From Planctomycetota bacterium (GTDB taxonomy: Bacteria; Planctomycetota; Planctomycetia; Pirellulales; Lacipirellulaceae), in assembly GCA_022614705.1 (NCBI GenBank), contig JAKEIB010000361.1, forward strand, positions 1 to 23,829: DNA of 23,829 nt. The letters run 5' to 3'. Made by a program: the position numbers and the translations under genes. Below the pieces are notes generated by a model, which made no database searches, was not told where the DNA came from, and saw only the letters and a list, made by a program, of their open reading frames with translations. Shown in pieces: positions 14,101-21,035 of the stretch. Within the stretch, counting starts at the first letter, position 1. The number at the start of each line of letters is the position of its first letter.

Positions 14101-17100
14101 GCACACAGCTTTCCACCGTGTGGACCAATGCGCTGTTCGAAGCGCGGCTGAGCGCGCGGTCGCCGGCCTATCTTGCCGATCATCGGGTGCAGGGTTCGCC
14201 CGTTACGCCGGCGGCGGCGTACGTCGAGCAAGCCTTGGCAGCAGCCGAACAGTTGTTTGGTCCGGGCCGGCATGGCGTCGCCAATCTGGTCATTCAACAG
14301 GCGATGTTTTTGCCGGCGGGCACCCGGCAGCCGGTTTCGCCGGGTGCCGGGTCGCCTTCGGGCGGTGCCCGCGCGCGGCGGCGAGTGCAGATTAGCGTCG
14401 CACCGGAGTCGGGTGGTGAATCGTCGTTTGAAATCTATAGCCGGCCGGAAGACCACGAACAGACGTCCGACACGTGGGCCATGCACGCCAGCGGCTCGCT
14501 GTTGCACGAGTCACGCGCCGCGTCGACTTCGTCCAGCGCGTTGCTCGAACACGTTGACTTGGAAGCGGCCCGCGACCGGGCCGTCGGCATTACTTCCCGC
14601 GAGGATTTTTACCAGTTGATCGCGGAGCGCGGCTTGGTGTACGGCCCGGCATTTCAAGTGCTGAGCGATTTGCACCGCGGCGTGGACGACGCCGTGGCCC
14701 GCGTGGAACTGCCGGAATCAGTGATCCGTGAGGCGGGCCGTTATCGCCTGCATCCGGCCCTGGGCGACGCACTGCTGCAAATGATGGCCGGCGCCGTGCC
14801 GCTGGAAGACGATGGATCGTTCAGCCCGTTCACCTACATGCCGGTCGGCATCCGCAACGTCCACGTTCGCGCCGCGATCGAAGACTTCTCACGGACGCTA
14901 TTCGCGTACGCCATACGGACTTCGAGCGAGTCGGGCCCGAGTCCCGAACGCGTTGAAGCCAACGTGTATTTGGTTGATGAGTCGGGCAACGTGTGCGTGG
15001 CACTCGAGGGAGTGCAAGTGCAGCGACTCGGCCGCAACGGTGGTGACGATGCGTCACACGACACCAGCCGCTGGGTGTATCGCGTCGTTTGGGAAGAATC
15101 GCAGTTGAATCCAGCTCCGGTGACTCCTCCGAAAGGCGCGGCGGCCTGGCTGATCTTTGCCGACCGACGCGGCGTTGCAACAAGTCTTGCCGAGCGGCTG
15201 GTCCAACGCGGCGAACCGTGCGTGCTCGTGACGCCGGGCAACGTGCCTGATTTGCAGGGTACAACTTCGACCAACGGTCATCCCGCGCAAAACGCGACTG
15301 CGTCCATCGATCCGCTGGATGAGGAGCAATATCGCAAATTGATTGACGCGGAATTTACCGCGAAGAAACGGGCGTGTTTGGGCGTTGTACATTTGTGGTC
15401 GTTGGATATTTCGACCGCCGCCGAACCCTCCCCTGGCCCCTCCCTAGGAGGGAGGGGGACATTGGCGGCGCGGGAATTGGGGTGCGGCGGGGCGTTGCAA
15501 TTGGTTCGAGCGCTCTCGCGGGCCGCGTTGCCGAAATCGCCATTGTGGTTCATCACGGCCGGCGCACAGGCCGTCGCGGGTGCCGACAATTATCCGCCGT
15601 CGGCGATCGCCATTGAGCAATCGCCGCTGTTGGGATTCGGCCGCGTTGCGGCGATGGAACTGCCCGACTTGCGTCCGCGGCTGGTCGACCTCGACCCACT
15701 CAAACTGCAGCGAGCGGCCGATCAAGCGACGACGCTTGCCTACGAGCTGGCAGCGAATAGCGACGACGGCGAGATCGCGTATCGCGGCGGCAAGCGATTC
15801 GTCGCGCGATTGGTGCCTGATCCGTCGATTGTGACAAACGCAGCGGCGAATGATTCGACCACACTCAGCGTTCCGCGCGGCCCGTTTCAACTCCGCATCA
15901 CGCAAGTCGGCTCGTTCGATACGCTGGCGTTCGTACCCGTGGAGCGCGAGCCGCCGGCGGCCGGGCAAGTGGAAATCGAAGTCCACGCCGCCGGCTTGAA
16001 CTTCAGCGACGTGCTCAAAGCGCTCGGCCTGTATCCCGGAATCAAAGACGCCATCGTGCCGCTGGGCATCGAAGCGTCCGGGGTCGTAACGGCCGTCGGA
16101 GAAGATGTGAAGCGGTTTCGCGTGGGCGACGAAGTGTTCGGCGTCGTGCCGTATGCGTTCGCGTCGCATGCACGCACGGCCGAGTACGCGCTCGTGCACA
16201 AGCCGAAGTCCATCGACCACGATCAGGCGTGTACGATACCGATCACTTTCTTGACTGCTTACTACGGACTGGTGCGCTTGGCCCAGTTACAGCCGGGCGA
16301 GCGTGTGTTGATTCACGCCGGGGCGGGCGGCGTGGGGTTGGCGGCCATACAAATTGTGCAGAAAATCGGCGCGGAGATTTTCGCCACGGCCGGCAGCGAT
16401 GCGAAGCGGGATATTCTGCGATCGCTGGGCGTGCGTCACGTGTTCAGCAGCCGGTCAACGGCGTTCGCGGACGAGATTCTGGCCGCGACCGATCGGCAGG
16501 GCGTCGACGTCGTGCTCAACTCCCTGCCCGGCGAGGCGATCGCCAAGAGCCTGTCGATCCTGCGCGCTTACGGCCGCTTCCTCGAGATCGGCAAGACGGA
16601 CATCTATCAGAACCGCATGATTGGCCTCTTGCCGTTCCAGGATAACCTGTCGTACTTCGCGATCGACCTGGACCGCATGCTGCGCCAGCGCCCCGAGTAC
16701 ATTCAGGTATTGTTCGCCGACGTGATGCGGCATTTTGAAGCCGGCGAATACGAGCCGCTCAACTTCACGCGATTCGAGACGGAAGGAACGATCGACGCGT
16801 TTCGCTATATGTCGCAGCGGAAGAACGTTGGTAAGGTCGTAGTCGCGATTGCGGATTGCGGCACCCAGAGGGTACCCGGGATTGCGGATTCCGAAAGCCA
16901 ATCCGAAATCCGAAATCCGAAATCCGAAATTTCCACGATCCGGCGCGATGGTGCTTACCTGATCACTGGCGGACTAGGCGCGTTGGGTCTGCGCGTCGCC
17001 CGCTGGCTGGCGGTGCAGGGTGCCGGCACGATCGCGTTGCTATCGCGTCGCGGTCCATCGGAAGACACGGAAGCCGCGCTCAACTCGATCCGAGGACTGG

Positions 17101-18932
17101 GGGCTCGCGTCGTTGTTCTCAGCGGCGATGTTGCCGATGCGGAATCGCTAGGAGCCGCGCTGGCCCAACTTCCGCACGATGCCCCGCCGCTGCGCGGCGT
17201 CGTTCATGCAGCCGGCGTATTGGCCGACGGCGTGTTGGTCGATATGTCGCTCGATCAATTGGATCGGCCGATGGCGCCGAAAGTTGCGGGCGCGTGGAAT
17301 CTACACACAGCGACGCTTAAGCAACCGTTGGATTTCTTCGTCCTGTTTTCCTCGGTGGCCAGCGTGTTGGGCTCCCCAGGCCAGGCGAACTACGCGGCCG
17401 GAAATGCATATCTCGATGCCTTGGCCCACGCTCGCCGCGCCAGTGGCTTGCCGGCAACCGCGATTAATTGGGGCCCGTGGGCCGGTTCCGGCATGGCGGC
17501 CGAAGCGGGTCGTAGCGATGCCGTCAAGTCGCGCGGCATGGCGCTGATCGAACCCGAGTACGGGTTGGCGTTAATGGAAAAGATTCTGCGGACGGACGTC
17601 GCGCAGGTCACCGTGATGGACGCTCGGTGGGACGACATGTTACGGCTTTTGGGTTCGCGCCGCCCCGCGCTGTTGGATCGTATCGCAGCCGACGTTCAGA
17701 TTACAGGCGCGGAGTCGACCGATAGTCGCGTTGACCACGCGTTTCGCAAACAGCTACTGGAATCGGACGAAGCGGCCCGACAGACGCTCGTGCGCGATTA
17801 CATCCGTGCGGAACTGGCTCGGATCATGGGCATTGAGCCGGCCGGTCTCGAAGTCGATCAGCCGCTCAGCACGTTCGGTCTGGATTCGCTGTTGGCGCTG
17901 GAGCTCAAGAACAACTTGGAAGGGCGGCTCGATTTCACGCTGCCGATGGCCAAGCTGATGGAAGGGCCAAGCATCGAGTCGCTGGCGACTGAAACAGAGC
18001 GATTGTTGTCCGCTTCGGACTCCGAAGCCGGTACGGTCGGGCTGGTTGGCGATGAACGCTGGGAGCCACTGTTGGCTTTGCGTCCGACCGGCACGCGGCC
18101 TCCGTTTATACTATTGCCGGCGCTCGGTGGTGACGTGCGCTGCTATAGCGACCTCGTGCAGCACTTCGGCGACGACCAACCCGTCTATGCTTTCCGGCCG
18201 CGCGGCGTCGATCAGGAGTTGCTGCCGCACGCCACGATCGACGAAATGATCGCCGACTACCTGACGGCGCTTCGCGAGTTGCAGCCAGCCGGTCCGTATT
18301 ACTTGGGAGGATGGTCGACCGGCGGCATCTTTGCGTTCGCGCTCGCGGAAGCGTTGGAGCGCGCCGGCGACGAAGTCGCATTGCTCGGGCTATTCGATAC
18401 GCCATTGCCTTCGATCTGCGACGACGTCGACGTGGAGGATGACGCCCGTTTCCTCTGCAATCTGATTAACTACGCTAATCGCTTTTCGGGCAGCGACATT
18501 CAATTGAGTTACGAGGAGCTGGCCACGCTCGAACCAGCGGAACGATTCCCGACCGCGTTGGCGGAAGCGCGGAAGCGGGGCATCATACCGGCAGAGACGC
18601 CGGAAGCGTTCGTCCGACGGTTGGTTCACGTTGGAAATGCAAACGTGCGCGTGCTCCAGGGTTATGAGCCACAGCCGAATTCTGCGCCGACCTTGTTGTT
18701 CGTACCGCGAACCAAAGGTGGGCTGGCCGAGGTGTCCGGACAACTACTTTCCGCTAAAGTCGACAACGGCTGGTCGACCGAAATCGGGCAAGCGGTCGAG
18801 CTGCACGAAGTGCCGGGCGATCACTTCACGATGATGCTACAGGAGGGCGCATCTCGCCTTGCGGAGGAGCTTTCGCGTCGCATCGCACGGCCGCTAGCGG
18901 CGGGCATTGGTACGCGTCGGTCGGCAACGTGA
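11193..18932 (+). CDS. Type I reducing polyketide synthase, KS-AT-DH-ER-KR-ACP-TE
   Basis: A 2579-residue single-module synthase. KS, about 32-476: Cys205, His340 and His398 form the condensing triad. AT, about 584-885: GHSVGEY with Ser684, and HAFH at 784-787, which predicts malonyl-CoA. DH, about 966-1270: HRVQGSPVTP with His997, and Asp1192. A structural KR half spans about 1278-1555. ER, about 1563-1875: AGAGGVG at 1709-1715. KR, about 1918-2170: TGGLGALG plus Ser2054, Tyr2067 and Asn2071. ACP: GLDSL with Ser2232 for phosphopantetheine. TE: GGWSTGG with Ser2375, and His2544. All catalytic residues are present, so a fully reduced acyl acid is the expected product, probably by repeated use of the module. 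There is no methylation domain. I chose the ATG (MSDLAQRLASLSPAQ) over a GTG at 11160. Four repeat-derived segments interrupt it, near residues 365-384, 1043-1053, 1410-1421 and 1885-1914. No phosphopantetheinyl transferase is nearby. Confidence 0.95.
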   Translation: MSDLAQRLASLSPAQRQLLEQRLTQARPPAAEPIAIVGMACRFPGAPDLGAYWQLIHDAASAVSEVPPDRWNADEFYDPSGEAPGKMSVRWAALIENPDQFDPQFFGITPREAARMDPQQRLLLEVAWEAMENAGLPADQLAGTRTGVFVGIGGTDYTKVSIPYDDYYRKIDAHLGTGNALSIAANRLSYIFDFHGPSAAVDTACSSSSLAIHFAVESLRRGESDAALAGGVNMILTPETTIAFSKARMLSASGKCRPFDASADGYVRGEGCGLVLLKRLADARRDGDTILAVLRATSVNQDGRTSGISAPNSQSQTACIRAALKQAGISADDVSYVEAHGTGTSLGDPIEMQALTEIFAAHPEHVDESLRDSKMAVSERLPHMRPCYVSSVKANVGHMETVSGVASLIKVVLMMQHDEIAPQANFETLNPHINLASTRVTIPTKHITWPRGNGVRTAGVSSFGFGGTNTHLIVESPTETAAASAAPSSSDRPLYLLKLSAKSEAALAQQAEQLANDLELRHELDVADVCWSANTGRSDFNYRAAVAANDAAQLQQRLRSLTGEKADAAGVKRGTVRALGRPTVAMLFTGQGAQYVGMGRGLYDTQPVFRRALDECDAILKEMWDGESLLEILFAAERAQTSKDTNSRLNQTRYTQPALFALEYALAQLWASWGVVPDIVLGHSVGEYAAACVAGVMSLRDGLALIAERARLMQNVRRHGKMTVIFASPDRVANAIKSAGGNVVIAVINGPENTVLSGDAASVDGLSASFEAAGIQVRPLNVSHAFHSPLMDEMLNEFEAFASRINFQKPRLPFAANLTGQLMTEAPTARYWRDHLRNTVQFAEGMNRIAEARPTMIIEIGPSASLLGMGRRCLPKLDAAWLPSLREGQDDWPVLAASVSEYYVRGGQVDWRGWDKPWQRKRLLLPTYPFQRSRHWFNLDPALRRAYGGDVESNAAVSAPAGKGSHPLLGTQLSTVWTNALFEARLSARSPAYLADHRVQGSPVTPAAAYVEQALAAAEQLFGPGRHGVANLVIQQAMFLPAGTRQPVSPGAGSPSGGARARRRVQISVAPESGGESSFEIYSRPEDHEQTSDTWAMHASGSLLHESRAASTSSSALLEHVDLEAARDRAVGITSREDFYQLIAERGLVYGPAFQVLSDLHRGVDDAVARVELPESVIREAGRYRLHPALGDALLQMMAGAVPLEDDGSFSPFTYMPVGIRNVHVRAAIEDFSRTLFAYAIRTSSESGPSPERVEANVYLVDESGNVCVALEGVQVQRLGRNGGDDASHDTSRWVYRVVWEESQLNPAPVTPPKGAAAWLIFADRRGVATSLAERLVQRGEPCVLVTPGNVPDLQGTTSTNGHPAQNATASIDPLDEEQYRKLIDAEFTAKKRACLGVVHLWSLDISTAAEPSPGPSLGGRGTLAARELGCGGALQLVRALSRAALPKSPLWFITAGAQAVAGADNYPPSAIAIEQSPLLGFGRVAAMELPDLRPRLVDLDPLKLQRAADQATTLAYELAANSDDGEIAYRGGKRFVARLVPDPSIVTNAAANDSTTLSVPRGPFQLRITQVGSFDTLAFVPVEREPPAAGQVEIEVHAAGLNFSDVLKALGLYPGIKDAIVPLGIEASGVVTAVGEDVKRFRVGDEVFGVVPYAFASHARTAEYALVHKPKSIDHDQACTIPITFLTAYYGLVRLAQLQPGERVLIHAGAGGVGLAAIQIVQKIGAEIFATAGSDAKRDILRSLGVRHVFSSRSTAFADEILAATDRQGVDVVLNSLPGEAIAKSLSILRAYGRFLEIGKTDIYQNRMIGLLPFQDNLSYFAIDLDRMLRQRPEYIQVLFADVMRHFEAGEYEPLNFTRFETEGTIDAFRYMSQRKNVGKVVVAIADCGTQRVPGIADSESQSEIRNPKSEISTIRRDGAYLITGGLGALGLRVARWLAVQGAGTIALLSRRGPSEDTEAALNSIRGLGARVVVLSGDVADAESLGAALAQLPHDAPPLRGVVHAAGVLADGVLVDMSLDQLDRPMAPKVAGAWNLHTATLKQPLDFFVLFSSVASVLGSPGQANYAAGNAYLDALAHARRASGLPATAINWGPWAGSGMAAEAGRSDAVKSRGMALIEPEYGLALMEKILRTDVAQVTVMDARWDDMLRLLGSRRPALLDRIAADVQITGAESTDSRVDHAFRKQLLESDEAARQTLVRDYIRAELARIMGIEPAGLEVDQPLSTFGLDSLLALELKNNLEGRLDFTLPMAKLMEGPSIESLATETERLLSASDSEAGTVGLVGDERWEPLLALRPTGTRPPFILLPALGGDVRCYSDLVQHFGDDQPVYAFRPRGVDQELLPHATIDEMIADYLTALRELQPAGPYYLGGWSTGGIFAFALAEALERAGDEVALLGLFDTPLPSICDDVDVEDDARFLCNLINYANRFSGSDIQLSYEELATLEPAERFPTALAEARKRGIIPAETPEAFVRRLVHVGNANVRVLQGYEPQPNSAPTLLFVPRTKGGLAEVSGQLLSAKVDNGWSTEIGQAVELHEVPGDHFTMMLQEGASRLAEELSRRIARPLAAGIGTRRSAT
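12285..12344. repeat. 60-bp palindromic insertion inside the KS domain
   Basis: Exact 15-bp arms (12295-12309 and 12320-12334) flank a 10-base loop, with a further exact 7-bp outer pair (CATGTGG and CCACATG). Each 15-bp arm is itself a hairpin around TCC or GGA. At 60 bases it adds exactly 20 codons (HVDESLRDSK then MAVSERLPHM) and leaves the KS frame intact just before SSVKANVGH. Confidence 0.92.
14319..14348. repeat. 10-bp inverted repeat inside the DH domain
   Basis: GGCACCCGGC (14319-14328) and GCCGGGTGCC (14339-14348) are exact reverse complements around a 10-base loop. The region, and the GC-rich bases after it up to about 14385, read as a Gly/Pro/Arg-rich segment (GTRQPVSPGAGSPSG) that looks like an added loop in the DH fold. 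Confidence 0.6.
15422..15457. repeat. GC-rich palindromic repeat inside the PKS, second copy
   Basis: It matches the reverse complement of 3885-3920 at 34 of 36 positions; the two differences are in the small loop. Its stem CCCCTCCCT / AGGGAGGGG is perfect. It is translated here as EPSPGPSLGGRG, a different frame from the acyltransferase copy, in a loop of the structural KR half. Confidence 0.88.
16847..16934. repeat. AATCCG array inside the ER-KR linker of the PKS
   Basis: GATTGCGGATTGCGG on the left is followed by four AATCCGAA-type units on the right (from 16900), so the two halves are partly inverted copies. It is translated as a linker containing SEIRNPKSE, nearly the same peptide as SAIRNPKS in the UbiD protein. 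It lies between the ER and KR domains. Confidence 0.82.
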
Positions 18933-19282
18933 GCGTGGCGCGTATCGGCGGACTCACAGCGGCAAGTGACCAGCATATTGTGCTAGCACCGCCCGCCCGA
19001 CGCAAAATTCTTTACGAAAGGCGTCCTTTCTCCTGACCTTCCATTTTGCCGCGGTACGCGTTTCGCAATGTCCAGTGCCGTCGACTTCCGCTTTGCTTCC
19101 TGCGAATTCGGGCCCAGCCGAGGCCCAGGAAGCCTTTTCACTCTACGGCAGGGGCATCGGCCCAGCCCGTGCGTGCCGGACAGCGAGAGGAGTCTTGAGT
19201 TCACTTGTCTTTAATACCGACGAAATATTAAAGCAGACTCACCTCGTTGGCGCGCTTGGCAGCACCTAACCCGGGCCGGACA
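18933..19282. other. 350-bp gap between PKS and GH3 genes
   Basis: I see no gene here. A small stem, GAAAGG-CGT-CCTTTC, lies near 19015-19029. An AT-rich patch at 19205-19232 (TTGTCT, then AATATTAAAG) could be a promoter for the GH3 gene, though the spacing is not convincing. The last part is GC-rich with no strong ribosome binding site. The gap is larger than others in this gene run. Confidence 0.35.
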
Positions 19283-21007
19283 ATGCTTACGCAACAAGTG
19301 TACTTGGCCTGGCTGCGGTTCCGATTGCGCCGTTTTGTTTCCAACACGCGGCGCGCGCGTGCTATCCAGCAGGACGCGCTAATGCGCAAGATTGCGCGCA
19401 ACGCGGCCAGTGACTTCGGTCGCGACCATGGATTCGCGTCGATTCGTACGGCGTCCGACTTTCGCCGGCAGGTGCCGATTCTCACCTACGAGGACCACCA
19501 TCCGTACATGCTGCGCGTGCTGCAGGGCGACGTCACGGCGCTGTTCGCGGCCGGCACGCGCGTGCTGATGTTCGCCATGACCTCGGGCACCACGGGCGAT
19601 CCCAAGCGGCTGCCGATTACCGCGGAAATGTTCCGCGAATATCGGGCCGGCTGGCTGATTTGGGGCGCGGGAGTATACGGCGACCATAGCGACCTGATGC
19701 GCAAGAAGACGTTGCAACTCACGAGCGACTGGCAACTATCGCAAACGCCATGCGGCGCGCCGTGCGGACAGATCAGCGGCTTAGCCGCCACGACGCGACC
19801 GCGAATCACCCAACGGATGTTCCTCCCGCCACCTGTTGCGACGCGCATTCACGACTCGGCCGCCAAGCACTATACGGCGTTGCGATTCGCCCTTGCGACG
19901 CCCGACGTGGGCATGATTATCACGGCAAACCCCAGCACGCTGGTCGAATTCGCGCGCCGCGCGGACCATCAGCGCGAGGCATTAATTCGCGACATCCACG
20001 ACGGCACGCTGTCGTGTACAATTCCCGCGGACGTGCGCGATGCGCTCTCCCAACGAATTGCCCGTCGAAATCCACAGCGGGCCCGTGAGTTGGATCGCGC
20101 CGTCGAATCGCACGGCGTGCTGTTGCCCAAGCACGCCTGGCCCGGGCTTTCGGTCATTGCGGTTTGGACGGGCGGATCGGTCGGCGTATTTCTCTCGCAA
20201 CTCGCGGAGCTGTACGGCGACACGGCCGTTCGCGATCACGGCCTCTCGGCGAGCGAGGGCCGAATGTCGATCCCGCTCGCGGACGGAACCTCGGCCGGCG
20301 TGTTGGATTTCTATCATCACTACTTCGAATTCATCCCGGTCGAAGAGTACGATTCGGCGTCGCGCACCGTGCTCGAAGGTCACGAGCTCGAAGTCGGGCG
20401 CGACTATTACATCGTTCTCACCACTTCCGGGGGCTTGTACCGATACGATATTCACGACGTGGTACGCTGCGTCGGTTTCGAGGGCCAGGCGCCGCTGGTG
20501 GAATTTCTCAACAAGGGAAAGAGCTTCTCGAATCTCACCGGCGAAAAGATTAGCGAGCACCAGGCGATTCGCGCCGTCGAGAAAAGCTTTCGAGAGCTGG
20601 AACTGCCGCTCGACGTTTTCACACTGGCCCCGCTCATGGAGCAGCAACCGCGGTACGTGCTCTTGGTCGAGCGGCCCGTACATAAAGGCCGGGCGGCCGA
20701 ATTGGCGGCACACGTCCAGGCGAACCTGGCGCAGCTCAACGAGGAGTATGCTTCCAAGTGCGCCAGCACACGGCTGCTGCCGGTCGAAGTGCGCGAAGTC
20801 CCCGCCGGCACGTGGGTCGAGCTCCGGCGGGAGCGTACCAGACACCGCGGCAACTTTGAAGAGTATAAGCACCCATGCCTCGTTGGTGAGCTCGACTTCG
20901 TCGAGCGCTTTGCCAGCGGCCACGTCGATTTCGCAACGCGAGCGCCCAGCGTATCATTGCCGGGGTTGCCGCTCGGCGACATGACACAACCGGCGTCCAC
21001 TTCCTAA
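19283..21007 (+). CDS. GH3-family acyl-acid-amido synthetase
   Basis: A 574-residue protein of the GH3 family of the ANL adenylating superfamily, about the length of the plant enzymes. GH3 proteins activate a carboxylic acid as acyl-AMP and transfer it to an amine, usually an amino acid; the plant members conjugate jasmonate and auxin. Visible motifs are the phosphate loop TSGTTGDPKRLPIT at residues 100-113, the ASEGRM block with Ser324 and Glu325, LYRYDIHDVVRCVGF near 385-399, and FLNKGKSFSNLTGEK with Lys411 and Lys413. I use the ATG at 19283; a TTG at 19247 would add 12 residues. It follows the PKS and precedes an enolase-superfamily gene by 28 bp. The acyl acid released by the PKS thioesterase is the obvious candidate substrate, by inference. 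No hormone role should be assumed. Confidence 0.88.
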   Translation: MLTQQVYLAWLRFRLRRFVSNTRRARAIQQDALMRKIARNAASDFGRDHGFASIRTASDFRRQVPILTYEDHHPYMLRVLQGDVTALFAAGTRVLMFAMTSGTTGDPKRLPITAEMFREYRAGWLIWGAGVYGDHSDLMRKKTLQLTSDWQLSQTPCGAPCGQISGLAATTRPRITQRMFLPPPVATRIHDSAAKHYTALRFALATPDVGMIITANPSTLVEFARRADHQREALIRDIHDGTLSCTIPADVRDALSQRIARRNPQRARELDRAVESHGVLLPKHAWPGLSVIAVWTGGSVGVFLSQLAELYGDTAVRDHGLSASEGRMSIPLADGTSAGVLDFYHHYFEFIPVEEYDSASRTVLEGHELEVGRDYYIVLTTSGGLYRYDIHDVVRCVGFEGQAPLVEFLNKGKSFSNLTGEKISEHQAIRAVEKSFRELELPLDVFTLAPLMEQQPRYVLLVERPVHKGRAAELAAHVQANLAQLNEEYASKCASTRLLPVEVREVPAGTWVELRRERTRHRGNFEEYKHPCLVGELDFVERFASGHVDFATRAPSVSLPGLPLGDMTQPASTS

Positions 21008-21035
21008 CGCGACGTCACTTCGCTCCGCGGCGTCC

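Noticed and set aside
16847..16934. Possible CRISPR or minisatellite array from the AATCCG units
   Set aside because: Units are too short and contiguous, with no spacers, and they lie within the PKS coding frame.
19982..20923. 313-residue minus-strand and 314-residue plus-frame alternatives over the GH3 gene
   Set aside because: Both lack domains, whereas the GH3 frame shows all adenylation motifs.
19283..21007. Reading the GH3 gene as an auxin-responsive hormone system
   Set aside because: The family name comes from plant gene induction. The sequence supports only acyl-acid-amido synthetase chemistry, not auxin metabolism.
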